Shown here: piece by piece, positions 42,901-51,095 of the stretch
Numbering within the stretch: position 1 is the stretch's first letter
Layout: each line of letters begins with the position of its first letter
Assembly: GCF_030411995.1 (NCBI RefSeq)
Contig: NZ_JASNRC010000005.1
Span: 49,450-113,449, forward strand
Reading direction: 5' to 3'
Source: Massilia sp. YIM B02769
GTDB taxonomy: Bacteria > Pseudomonadota > Gammaproteobacteria > Burkholderiales > Burkholderiaceae_D
Length of the DNA: 64,000 bases
Made by a program: the position numbers and the translations under genes
Notes under the pieces: generated by a model
What the model was told of the DNA's origin: nothing
Seen by the model: the letters and a program-made list of their open reading frames with translations, nothing else
Database searches by the model: none

Positions 42901-45729
42901 GTGGACAGGACTACCGGCGAGCATGCGTTCCTGGACAACGGCGGCGCGATGGGTGAACGCATCCGCGCGCGCGACTGGTCCGGCCATGCCCTGGGTCCGG
43001 TCTCGGGCTGGGCGCCAGCGCTGCGCACGGGCCTGGGCATCGTGCTCGGCTCGGCCTTTCCGACTTTCCTCGCCTGGGGCGAAGGCCTGACCCTGTTCTT
43101 CAACGACGCCTATGTGCCAATGCTCGGCAACAAGGCCGACACCGCCCTGGGCCGCCCCCACTCCGAGGTCTGGCACGAAGTCTGGCCCGAACTCGCGCCG
43201 TATATGCGCCGCGTACTCGGCGGCGAATCCTTTTTCTTCGAAAACTATCAGGTCACGCTGACGCGCCACGGCTACGAGGAGCAGGCCTGGTTTACGTTCT
43301 CGTACAGCCCCCTGCGCGACGAGACCGGCGCTGTGCGCGGCGTGATCTGCACCGTGATGGAAGTCACCGACAAGGTGCGGGTGCTGGCGCGCCACAAGGA
43401 AGCCGAGGAACGCCTGGCGCTGTCGCTCGAGGCCTCGGGCAATATCGGGACCTGGAGCTACGACCTCGATACCCTCGCCACCCACGTCGACGAGCGCTTC
43501 GCGCGCCTGTTCCAGGTCGAGGCGGCGCTGGCGCGCGAAGGCACGGAGCTGAACCGCTTCACCGACATGATCCACCCCGACGACCGGCCGCGCGTGCTGG
43601 CCGCCATCGAACACGCGATCCGCAGCGAGACCCTGTACGACATCGAGTACCGCATTCCGCAGCGCTCCGGCATCGACGTCTGGGTGAATGCGCGCGGCAA
43701 GGTGTTCGCCGATGCGGCGGGCGCGGATGGCCGAATGCGGCGGCGCTTCGCCGGCATCGCGGTCGACATCAGCGAACGCAAGGCGCAAGCCGAAGCGCTG
43801 CGCGCCAGCGAGGCGCGCGCCGAGGAAGACCGGCGCCGTCTCGACGCCCTGCTCGACGCCGCCCCGGTCGGCATCTTCTATGTCGACCGCGACGGCAAGC
43901 TGCTGGTCGCGAACGCCGCCAACAATGCGATCTGGGGCAATTATCCGCAAAGCCAGTCGGCCGATGAATACGGCGAGTGGCGCGGCTGGTATATCGACGG
44001 CCCGCGCGCCGGCGAACCGCTGGCTGGCGGCGACTGGCCGGTGGCGCGCGTGCTGGCCGGGCGCGAGCAGGACGCCGGCGTGTTCGAGATCGAGCCCTTC
44101 GATATTCCAGGGCTGCGGCGCACGGTGATGGTACGCGCCGCCGTGCTGCGCGACGCCAATGGCGAGATCGCCGGCGCGGTCGCCGCCCACATGGACATCA
44201 CGCCGCAGGTGGCGGCCGAGAAGGCGCTGAAGGAAAGCGAGGGGCGTTTCCGCGCCATCGCCAACGTGATCCCGCAAATGGTGTGGGCCACCCACGTCGA
44301 CAGCGGCGTCTATTATTTCAACGAGCGCTGGCAGGACTTCACCGGGCTTGATGCGGATGCATTGCAGGCAGGCGCCTGGCGCGGCGCCGTCCATCCCGAC
44401 GACCGCGAGGCCCTGCACGCCAACTGGCAGCGCAGCCGCGACGCCGGCGTGCCCTTCGAGTTCGAGCACCGCCTGCGCCACCAGGGCGGCGAATACCGCT
44501 GGGTGCTGAGCCGCGCCCTGCCCTTCGCCGACGCGCACGGCAAGGTCACCGACTGGATGGGCACCCTGACCGACATCCACGCGCAAAAGACCGGCGAAGC
44601 CGAGCTGCGCGCCCAGGCACGCCGCAAGGACGAATTCCTGGCGATGCTGGCGCACGAGCTGCGCAACCCGCTGGCGCCGATCAGCAACGCGGCCCAGCTG
44701 CTCGGCATGCCGGGGCTGGACGAACGGCGCCTGCGCCAGTCGAGCGAGATCATCGCGCGCCAGGTGCGCCACATGACCGAGCTGGTGGATGACCTGCTGG
44801 ACGTGTCGCGCGTCACGCGCGGCCTGGTGCAGCTCGACCGCGCGCTGGTCGACGTCGGCGCCGTGGTGGCGGGCGCGGTGGAACAGGCGCGCCCCTTGAT
44901 CGAGGCGCGCGGCCACACGCTGGAACTCCAGCTCGACGCCGGCGGCCGGATCGACGGCGATCGCACGCGCCTGGTGCAGGTGCTGTCGAATTTGCTGAAC
45001 AACGCCGCCAAGTACACGCCGCAGGGCGGGCGCATCGCGCTGCAGGTGGCGCGCAGCGAAGGCCAGGTGACGATCTCGGTGCGCGACAACGGCATCGGCA
45101 TCGCCCCCGACGTGCTGCCCCAGGTGTTCGACCTCTTCACCCAGGCCGAGCGCACCCCGGACCGCTCCCAGGGCGGCCTCGGCCTGGGCCTGGCGCTGGT
45201 GAAAAGCCTGGTGCAGCTGCACGGCGGCAGCGTGCGCGCCGAGAGCGCGGGCCTGGGCCAGGGCAGCGTGTTCAGCGTGACGCTGCCGCTGGCGCAGCGC
45301 GAAGACGCGGCCCTGGCACAGGCCCAGGCCGGCTCCCCGGCGATACCGGGCGCCAGCGGCCGCGCGCGCATCCTGATCGTCGACGACAACCTGGATGCCG
45401 CCGCCTCGCTGACCGAGGTATTGCGCGCCTTCGGCCACGTGGTGGCGAGCGCCGCCTCCCCGCACGAGGCGCTGGCCATGGCGCAGCAGGACTGGCCGCA
45501 AATCTTCGTGCTCGACATCGGCCTGCCCGACATCGACGGCTACGAACTGGTGCGGCGGCTGCGCGCCCTGCAGGCCGGCCGTCCGGCCCTCTACCTGGCG
45601 CTGACCGGCTATGGCCAGGCGCACGACCGCGTGCTCTCGCGCAGCGCCGGTTTCGACCACCATTTTGTGAAACCGGTCGACCTGCGCGCCCTGGTTGCCG
45701 TCATCGACGGCATCGGGGCCGCGCCGTGA
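42901..45729 (+). CDS. hybrid sensor histidine kinase with PAS domains and C-terminal receiver
   Basis: A 942-residue soluble hybrid kinase. Four PAS-like regions occupy about 20-560. The kinase core has the phospho-acceptor H585 in LAHELRNPLAP, then N-box NLLNNAAKYTPQGG, DNGIGIAPD and GGLGLGLALV. A receiver domain with phospho-acceptor D872 (VLDIGLPDIDG) ends the protein, so this is a self-contained phosphorelay. The frame is open from 42817, but GTG at 42901 follows GAGGA at 42891-42895 and clears the hairpin of the previous operon; TACAAT at 42870-42875 may be the -10. No partner phosphotransfer protein is adjacent. The input signal is unknown. Confidence 0.87.
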   Translation: MDRTTGEHAFLDNGGAMGERIRARDWSGHALGPVSGWAPALRTGLGIVLGSAFPTFLAWGEGLTLFFNDAYVPMLGNKADTALGRPHSEVWHEVWPELAPYMRRVLGGESFFFENYQVTLTRHGYEEQAWFTFSYSPLRDETGAVRGVICTVMEVTDKVRVLARHKEAEERLALSLEASGNIGTWSYDLDTLATHVDERFARLFQVEAALAREGTELNRFTDMIHPDDRPRVLAAIEHAIRSETLYDIEYRIPQRSGIDVWVNARGKVFADAAGADGRMRRRFAGIAVDISERKAQAEALRASEARAEEDRRRLDALLDAAPVGIFYVDRDGKLLVANAANNAIWGNYPQSQSADEYGEWRGWYIDGPRAGEPLAGGDWPVARVLAGREQDAGVFEIEPFDIPGLRRTVMVRAAVLRDANGEIAGAVAAHMDITPQVAAEKALKESEGRFRAIANVIPQMVWATHVDSGVYYFNERWQDFTGLDADALQAGAWRGAVHPDDREALHANWQRSRDAGVPFEFEHRLRHQGGEYRWVLSRALPFADAHGKVTDWMGTLTDIHAQKTGEAELRAQARRKDEFLAMLAHELRNPLAPISNAAQLLGMPGLDERRLRQSSEIIARQVRHMTELVDDLLDVSRVTRGLVQLDRALVDVGAVVAGAVEQARPLIEARGHTLELQLDAGGRIDGDRTRLVQVLSNLLNNAAKYTPQGGRIALQVARSEGQVTISVRDNGIGIAPDVLPQVFDLFTQAERTPDRSQGGLGLGLALVKSLVQLHGGSVRAESAGLGQGSVFSVTLPLAQREDAALAQAQAGSPAIPGASGRARILIVDDNLDAAASLTEVLRAFGHVVASAASPHEALAMAQQDWPQIFVLDIGLPDIDGYELVRRLRALQAGRPALYLALTGYGQAHDRVLSRSAGFDHHFVKPVDLRALVAVIDGIGAAP

Positions 45730-45897
45730 CCGCTGCCGTTCCGTTTCCCCGCACGCACGCCAACCACGGTAGAGGCAGCTCTATGGCCGCTAGTGGTAGC
45801 ATGATGCCCTACGCGTTTGCGCCCCTGGCACATGCGCCGCAACAGGGCCACCGCGTCGTCTTGACAGAAGACCCGGCGGCCCCAAGAATCCTTATTT

Positions 45898-46542
45898 ATG
45901 CTGAAACCTGAAGAAGAAGTCCGCGACCCGGCCTATAACGCCGCCGAGTTCTGTTCCACCAAAGACGCCGCACGCCTGCTGGGCGTCTCGCACCGCACCG
46001 TCCAGCTGTGGGTCGAGAACGGCACCCTGCAGGCCTGGAAGACCGCCGGCGGCCACCGCCGCATCACCATGGCCTCGGTCAACAAGCTGGTCAACGAACG
46101 TCACGAGGCGACGGCCCCGGCCGCGCCGGCCGCCCTGCCGGAACCGGAAAAGTCCCGCCGCAAGAAGGTGCTGCTGGTCGACGACGACCGCACCCTGCTG
46201 CGCCTGTACGAACTGGAACTCCAGGGCTGGGACCTGCCGCTCGACGTGGTCAAGGCCCACGACGGCTTCGAGGCCCTGATCCGCATCGGCGAACAGCGCC
46301 CCGACCTGCTGGTTAGCGACCTGAGCATGCCCGGCATGGACGGCTTCCGCATGATCCGCACCCTGCGCGGCGACGCCGGCTATGGCCAGATGGCGATCAT
46401 CGTCGTCAGCGGCCTGGACCGCGCCACCATCGCCTCGATGGGCCTGCCCGCCGACATCCCGGTGTTCCCGAAACCGGTGCCGTTCGCCCAGCTGCGCGCC
46501 GCCGTCGAGGATGCGCTGGACGTGCGGGCCGGCGTGGCCTGA
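45898..46542 (+). CDS. response regulator with N-terminal excisionase-type HTH
   Basis: A 214-residue regulator with an unusual order. An excisionase/MerR-type helix-turn-helix is at about 15-55 (STKDAARLLGVSHRTVQLWVENG and GGHRRI), then a Pro/Ala linker (70-85) and a receiver domain at about 88-205. The phospho-acceptor is D141 in LLVSDLSMPGMDG, and the acidic pair is VDDDRT. Most regulators put the receiver first. It is followed by a kinase gene 25 bp downstream and a single-domain response regulator, suggesting one signalling unit. No strong ribosome-binding site is seen before the ATG. Confidence 0.87.
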   Translation: MLKPEEEVRDPAYNAAEFCSTKDAARLLGVSHRTVQLWVENGTLQAWKTAGGHRRITMASVNKLVNERHEATAPAAPAALPEPEKSRRKKVLLVDDDRTLLRLYELELQGWDLPLDVVKAHDGFEALIRIGEQRPDLLVSDLSMPGMDGFRMIRTLRGDAGYGQMAIIVVSGLDRATIASMGLPADIPVFPKPVPFAQLRAAVEDALDVRAGVA

Positions 46543-46567
46543 CACCGACCCGACGCCGCCGACCGCC

Positions 46568-48145
46568 ATGCTGGAACCGACACTGCCACCCGACGAAGAG
46601 CGCCGCCTGCAGGTCCTGCTCGACCTGCAGCTGCTCGACACCGGCCCGGATGAATGTTTCGAGCGTATCACGCGACTCGCCTCGCGCCTGTTCGAGGTGC
46701 CGATCGCCTCGGTTGGGCTAGTCGACGCCCAGCGCGTCTGGTTCAAGTCGCATCTTGGCGTGGCCGAGCAGGAGATACCGCGCCGCACCTCGTTCTGCGC
46801 GCACGCCATCCTGCAGGATGGCGTGTTCGTGATCGAGGATGCGGGCGCGGACTGGCGTTTCGCCGACAACCCGTATGTGACCGGCCCGCACAACCTGCGC
46901 TTCTACGCCGCCCAGCCCGTCGCGGCACCTGATGGCAGCGTGGTCGGCACGCTTTGCCTGCTGGACCATGCGCCACGCCGCTTCAGCGAAGCCGAATGCG
47001 CTCTGCTGCGCGACCTCGGCGCCGTCGTGGCCAACGAATTCGCGTCGCGTGAACTGCGGCTTGCGCTGCGCCGGCAGCGCGAGAGCGAAACCTGGCTGCG
47101 CGCCCTGCTCGACCACCTGCCCGAAAGCGTGCTGATGCTCGACGACGCGGCCAAGGTGCTGTCGGTGAACCCGGCGGCCGAGCGCATGTTCGGCGCTCCC
47201 GCCGACCAGCTGGTGGGGCGCAGCCTGCAAAGCCTGCTGGTGGAAGCCGTGCCCGACCTGGTGCGCTGCCTGCCCGAAGGCCAGGTCTGCACGCGCGAAG
47301 GCACCGGCCGGCGCCTGGACGGACACACCTTCCCGCTCGAGATCTCGACCAGCGTGATGCACCTGGGCGGCTACCGCCGCTACGCCGCGATCGCGCGCGA
47401 CAATGCGGCCCAGCTCGAAAATGCGCGCCGCATCCGCGCCGCCGGCGAACCCCGCGGCACCTTCTTCAAGATGGCCTCGCACGAACTGCGCACGCCGCTG
47501 GCCAGCATCCTCGGCTTTTCCGACCTGCTGCTCAAGCGCGATTTCGACGCCGCCACCGCGCGCGAACTGCTCGACATCGTGCACCGCCAGGCCACCCACC
47601 TGTCGGCCCTGGTGACCCAGGTGCTGGAACTGGCGCGCCTGGAAGCCGGCGGCCCGGCGGCGCTGCAGCTGGGGCCGCAGCGCATCGAGACGATCGTGGC
47701 CCAGGCGCTGAAATCGGTCGAGCATCGCGGCCAGAACGGGCGCATCGCGCTCGACCTCGGCGCCGGGCTGCCGCCGGTTGCCGCCGACGCCCACAAGCTG
47801 TGCGCGGCGCTGGTCCATGTGCTGGACAACAGCATCACCTACTCGGCGCCGGACAGCCCGATCACGGTGCGCGCCTGGCGCGGCCCGGACGCGGCCGTCG
47901 GCACCGTGCTGCTGCGCGTCAGCGACACCGGCATCGGCATGAGCGCCGAGCAGCAAGCCAGCATGTTCGAGGCCTTCTGGCGCGCCCAGCCCGGCGCCAA
48001 GCCGGACAGCACCGGCCTGGGCCTGGCCATCTTCCGCGAGACCATCGCCCTGCACAACGGCAGCATCGAGGTCGGCTCGACCCTGGGCCGCGGTACCGAC
48101 ATCACCATCACCTTGCCGGCCGCGGCCGAGATTCCCCATGCCTGA
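46568..48145 (+). CDS. GAF-PAS sensor histidine kinase
   Basis: A 525-residue soluble kinase. A GAF domain (about 20-165, with FKSHLGVAEQEIPRRTSFCAHAIL) is followed by a PAS domain (about 180-290). The kinase core has H305 in MASHELRTPLAS, the N-box region LVHVLDNSITYSA, DTGIGMSAEQ and GLGLAIF. GAF domains that begin with ERRLQVLLDLQLLDTGPDE are common in such orphan kinases. The frame runs further upstream, but the ATG at 46568 fits the GAF start. It lies between two response regulators and overlaps the second by eight bases; phosphotransfer to either is plausible. Confidence 0.88.
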   Translation: MLEPTLPPDEERRLQVLLDLQLLDTGPDECFERITRLASRLFEVPIASVGLVDAQRVWFKSHLGVAEQEIPRRTSFCAHAILQDGVFVIEDAGADWRFADNPYVTGPHNLRFYAAQPVAAPDGSVVGTLCLLDHAPRRFSEAECALLRDLGAVVANEFASRELRLALRRQRESETWLRALLDHLPESVLMLDDAAKVLSVNPAAERMFGAPADQLVGRSLQSLLVEAVPDLVRCLPEGQVCTREGTGRRLDGHTFPLEISTSVMHLGGYRRYAAIARDNAAQLENARRIRAAGEPRGTFFKMASHELRTPLASILGFSDLLLKRDFDAATARELLDIVHRQATHLSALVTQVLELARLEAGGPAALQLGPQRIETIVAQALKSVEHRGQNGRIALDLGAGLPPVAADAHKLCAALVHVLDNSITYSAPDSPITVRAWRGPDAAVGTVLLRVSDTGIGMSAEQQASMFEAFWRAQPGAKPDSTGLGLAIFRETIALHNGSIEVGSTLGRGTDITITLPAAAEIPHA

Positions 48146-48500
48146 AGCCATCCTTGTCGTCGACGACCAGCCCGAACTGCGCCTCCTGATCCGCCTGACC
48201 CTGCAAACCGTGGGCAAGGTGGCCGTGGCCGGCTCCAGCCAGGAAATGCGCGAGCGCATCGCCGCCGAGCGCCCGCGCGTGATCGTGCTCGACGTCTCGC
48301 TCGGCCACGAGAACGGCCTGGAGATCTGTAGCGCGCTGAAGGCCGACCCAGGCACGCGCGACATCCGCATCCTGCTGCTGTCGGCGTTTGTCCAGGAAGC
48401 CGACATCGCCGCCGGCAAGGCGGCCGGCGCCGACGACTACATGGCCAAGCCCTTTGCCCCACGCGACCTGCAGACCGCGGTGGCGGCGCTGCTGGCTTGA
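48138..48500 (+). CDS. single-domain response regulator (CheY-like)
   Basis: A 120-residue receiver domain without an output domain. The acidic pocket is VVDDQPE at the start, the phospho-acceptor is D52 in VLDVSLGHENG, the switch residue lies in LLLSAF and the conserved lysine in YMAKPFAP. It overlaps the preceding kinase gene by eight bases (ATGCCTGA), so it is presumably its partner. Such proteins signal by binding a target or as a relay step. An insertion sequence begins 13 bp after the stop, which removed or displaced the original 3' end of the transcript. Confidence 0.9.
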   Translation: MPEAILVVDDQPELRLLIRLTLQTVGKVAVAGSSQEMRERIAAERPRVIVLDVSLGHENGLEICSALKADPGTRDIRILLLSAFVQEADIAAGKAAGADDYMAKPFAPRDLQTAVAALLA

Positions 48501-48504
48501 TGCA

Positions 48505-48512
48505 AACGATAT
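48505..48512 (+). repeat. 8-bp target-site duplication, left
   Basis: AACGATAT directly precedes the left inverted repeat of the insertion sequence and is repeated exactly at 49582-49589. Confidence 0.93.
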
Positions 48513-48541
48513 GGCGCTGTCACCGTTAGCTATGGATGAGC
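48513..48541 (+). repeat. left inverted repeat of the IS1595 element
   Basis: Begins GGCGCTGTCACCGTT and pairs with 49553-49581 over 28 of 29 positions. Confidence 0.95.
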
Positions 48542-48599
48542 AGTGAACTGTTGAGTTCATTCGTGGTCCAACCCGTCTCGCCATCGATACGGGTCGACC

Positions 48600-49574
48600 A
48601 TGAAAGCACCGCGCTTCACGAAGTGGTTTGCGGCCTTGCCCGCACTGAACGGGCCACAGCGGCTGCGCGTCCTCGACGCCTTGCGGCCGGCTGCCGGGCT
48701 GCACCAGGTCCTGGCGCTGATCGCACAATGCAGGGCGGCCGGCCGCCGCTGCCCGCATTGCCAGTGCGAACGCTGGCACCGGCACGGCCACGCAAACGAC
48801 CTGCAGCGCTACCGCTGCTTCTCATGCCGGCGCACCTTCAACGACTTGACCGGCACCCCGCTGGCGCGCCTGCGACTGCGCGGGAAATGGCTAGGCTATC
48901 TCGATGCGCTGCTTGCGTCGCGCCCGGTGCGCGCGGCGGCGGACACTGTCAAGGTGCACCGTAACACCGCCTTCCGCTGGCGCCATCGCTTCCTGGATCG
49001 GGTGAAGGAAGACCGCCCGGGTTGCCTGAACGGTATCGCCGAGGCCGACGAAATGTTCATCCTGGAATCGCAAAAAGGGTCGCGCAAGCTCGACCGGCCG
49101 GCGCGCAGGCGCGGCGGCGGCGCCGGCAGGCGCGGCATTTCACGCGAGCTCGACTGCATCCTCGTCGCGCGCGACCGCAACAAGCAGACCATCGATGCCG
49201 TCACCGGCCGCGGCCCCGTCAGCAAAGTCCAGCTGGAGCGCCACCTGCTGCCGTTTTTGGACAAGGACGTCTTGCTTGTGACAGACGCGAACGCGGCTTA
49301 TCGGGCTTTCGCCCGCGCCCACGGTATCGCGCACCAAGCCGTGAATGTCAGCGCCGGCAAGCGTGTCCGCCCGCACCCCAACGGCGCCATCCACGTGCAG
49401 AACGTAAACGCCTATCACCAGCGTTTGCGCGAGTGGCTGGCGCCCTTCCACAGCGTGGCGTCGCGCTGGCTGCCGAACTACCTGGGCTGGCGCCGGATGC
49501 TCGATGGCGGAAAAGTGACGTCTGCCGATCAATTGTTTCGCCTTGCAATTGGGCTCATCCATAGCGAACGGTGA
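48600..49574 (+). CDS. IS1595-family transposase
   Basis: A 324-residue DDE/DDN-type transposase. An N-terminal zinc-ribbon with paired cysteines (CPHCQCERWH and CFSCRRTFNDLTGTPLARLR) is followed by a short helix-turn-helix (VHRNTAFRWRHRF). The catalytic core shows EADEMFILES (first Asp), LLVTDANAAYRAF (second Asp) and HVQNVNAYHQRLREWL with NYLGWRRML, the signature end of this family. The reading frame is intact and its last codons run into the right inverted repeat. There is no accessory gene. It is probably active, or was until recently. Confidence 0.94.
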   Translation: MKAPRFTKWFAALPALNGPQRLRVLDALRPAAGLHQVLALIAQCRAAGRRCPHCQCERWHRHGHANDLQRYRCFSCRRTFNDLTGTPLARLRLRGKWLGYLDALLASRPVRAAADTVKVHRNTAFRWRHRFLDRVKEDRPGCLNGIAEADEMFILESQKGSRKLDRPARRRGGGAGRRGISRELDCILVARDRNKQTIDAVTGRGPVSKVQLERHLLPFLDKDVLLVTDANAAYRAFARAHGIAHQAVNVSAGKRVRPHPNGAIHVQNVNAYHQRLREWLAPFHSVASRWLPNYLGWRRMLDGGKVTSADQLFRLAIGLIHSER

Positions 49575-49581
49575 CAGCGCC
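49553..49581 (-). repeat. right inverted repeat of the IS1595 element
   Basis: Complement of the left end with one change, overlapping the last 22 bases of the transposase gene. Confidence 0.95.
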
Positions 49582-49589
49582 AACGATAT
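49582..49589 (+). repeat. 8-bp target-site duplication, right
   Basis: AACGATAT, identical to 48505-48512. Confidence 0.93.
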
Positions 49590-49747
49590 TTGCCTGCAAG
49601 GCCTAAAATCGATAAAAACGATACCAAGATCGGCCAACGTCGCCCTATTCTTTGCTTGCAACCACCGCCAGGCAAATTTCGTGTATCATCGTCTTGCAAT
49701 TGATTTACAGCAATATCTGTAGAAACCGAAACAAGCACCCCCATTCC

Positions 49748-49993
49748 ATGAGCCGTTCCCTGATCCCTGGCGCCCTGTTGCTGGCCCTGCTCGCGCTTCC
49801 CGCGCAGGCGGGTACGGCCAACGCGTCCATGCAGGTCAGCTTCGTGCTCACCGAAGCCTGCACCGTCAGTGCGCAGGCGACTACCCCGACTGTATCGTGC
49901 TCGCACGACCGCCCCTACCGCCTCGGCCGCATCGACGCGGGCGTGCAGCAAAGCCCGCAGGCGCCGGACGGCGCCTGGACCATCTACTTCTGA
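49748..49993 (+). CDS. short secreted protein, probable shrunken spore-coat-U subunit
   Basis: An 81-residue protein with a clear signal peptide (LIPGALLLALLALPAQA). The mature part keeps two pieces of the SCPU pilin domain: ACTVSAQATTPTVSCSHDRPYRLGRIDAG aligns with the cysteine-to-cysteine region of the subunit at 56513-57031 (DCAISA, SVTCSNTTPYNIG), and WTIYF matches its terminal TVYF. About 70 residues in between are missing without a frameshift. The frame reaches back to 49652, but the ATG at 49748 starts the signal peptide. It ends just before the convergent AraC gene. It may be a minimal subunit or a decayed one. Confidence 0.6.
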   Translation: MSRSLIPGALLLALLALPAQAGTANASMQVSFVLTEACTVSAQATTPTVSCSHDRPYRLGRIDAGVQQSPQAPDGAWTIYF

Positions 49994-49994
49994 G

Positions 49995-51008
49995 TCAGCC
50001 GAAGCGCGACTGGTATTCGCTCGGCAGCACGCCCAGTTGCGCCACGAATGCCCGGCGCAGGTTGTATTCGCTCCCATGGCCGCTTTGACGCGCCACCTGT
50101 TTTACCAGGGCGCCCGGCTGTTCCAGCAGCAGGCAGGCGCGCTCCAGGCGCAGCCGGGCCAGCAGCTGCGCCGGCGTCAGGCCGACTTCCGCCCCCAGCT
50201 TCCGGTACAGCGAACGCTCCGACAGCGCACAGGCGCTTGCCATCTGGCCGATATCGATCTGCCGGGCCAGGCGCGGGCGCAGCCAGGCGGTCAGCCGGGC
50301 GCTGACGCCCGGCGCCGGCGATTGCGCCAGCAATTCCGAGCTGAACTGGCGCTGTCCGCCCGGCCGCTTCAGGAACAGCACCATGCGCTTGGCCACCGCC
50401 AGCGCGGCCTCGCGTCCCAGGTCTTCCTCGACCAGGCTCAGCGCCAGGTCCATGCCGGCGCTGATGCCTGCCGAGGTACGGAACTTGCCATCCCTGACGT
50501 GCAGTGCGTCGTCCAGCACATGGAGCGCCGGCTGCTCGGCGCGCAGGGCGTCGACGTCGGCCCAGTGCGTGACCGCGCGGCGCCCCGCCAGCAAACCGGC
50601 GCGCGCCAGCACGAAACTCCCCGTGCACACCGACCAGCAACGCCCCGCCGCCGCGCCAGCCTGCGCGACCCAGTCCAGGGCGGCGCGGCCGGCCGCTTCG
50701 GCGGCGGAGGGCAAGTCATCGACCCGTCCACCCGAGACGATCAGCGTCGCACCTTCCAGGCCGATCGGGGGCAAGGCCTCCGCCAGCAGACTGATGCCTG
50801 AAGACGAGGCGACCACACCTCCGCCGGCTGCGACCAGGCGCATGCGGTAAGGCGGCGCCAGCCCGGCGTCACGCGCTTCGTCGTTTGCGCTCGAGAACAC
50901 CTGGGCCGGGCCGGTGGCGTCGAGCAGCAGGAAGCCGGGGAAGACCAGGATGCAAATGTCGATGGCGGCGGCGCCATGGGGCCGGGTGGACGAGGCGGAT
51001 CGGTTCAT
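49995..51008 (-). CDS. GlxA-type AraC family transcriptional regulator
   Basis: A 337-residue regulator. Residues about 14-185 form a DJ-1/PfpI (glutamine-amidotransferase-like) domain: DICILVFPGFLLLDATGPAQVF, and SVCTGSFVLARAGLLAGRRAVTHW with the nucleophile-position cysteine. The C-terminal AraC domain (about 230-335) has two helix-turn-helix motifs, [18 protein letters not shown] and QVARQSGHGSEYNLRRAF. It is divergent from the M23-like gene, with 54 bp between their frames. Members of this group often regulate catabolism of nitrogen compounds or amino acids; the target is unknown. No good ribosome-binding site is present, and a TTGACA box lies close to the start. Confidence 0.88.
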   Translation of the reverse strand: MNRSASSTRPHGAAAIDICILVFPGFLLLDATGPAQVFSSANDEARDAGLAPPYRMRLVAAGGGVVASSSGISLLAEALPPIGLEGATLIVSGGRVDDLPSAAEAAGRAALDWVAQAGAAAGRCWSVCTGSFVLARAGLLAGRRAVTHWADVDALRAEQPALHVLDDALHVRDGKFRTSAGISAGMDLALSLVEEDLGREAALAVAKRMVLFLKRPGGQRQFSSELLAQSPAPGVSARLTAWLRPRLARQIDIGQMASACALSERSLYRKLGAEVGLTPAQLLARLRLERACLLLEQPGALVKQVARQSGHGSEYNLRRAFVAQLGVLPSEYQSRFG

Positions 51009-51031
51009 ATTGGCAGATATTCATGCAAGGC

Positions 51032-51046
51032 TGACATTTCTGTCAA
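51032..51046 (-). promoter_or_regulatory. dyad with embedded -35 box upstream of the AraC-type gene
   Basis: TGACA-TTTC-TGTCA (51032-51045) is a perfect dyad. On the minus strand TTGACA (51046-51041) is an exact -35 box for the regulator gene, with only a poor -10 near 51017-51022. A self-regulation site is possible. Confidence 0.35.
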
Positions 51047-51095
51047 GCATCCCCCAACTACGATGGCGGCTCCCTTGTCGACCTGCGATCAACCG

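Larger units (their letters stand above)
48513..49581 (+). mobile_element. IS1595-family insertion sequence, intact
   Basis: A 1069-bp element bounded by 29-bp imperfect inverted repeats at 48513-48541 (GGCGCTGTCACCGTTAGCTA...) and 49553-49581, which differ at one position (A/C), with an 8-bp target duplication AACGATAT on both sides. It carries one transposase gene. The 8-bp duplication is normal for IS1595. Matching ends and duplication point to a recent insertion, in the gap after the response regulator gene. Confidence 0.95.

Noticed and set aside
45826..45841. Sigma-54-like TGGCAC-N5-CCGCA before the HTH-REC gene
   Set aside because: Spacing is right, but the -12 half lacks TTGC, which is the most important part.
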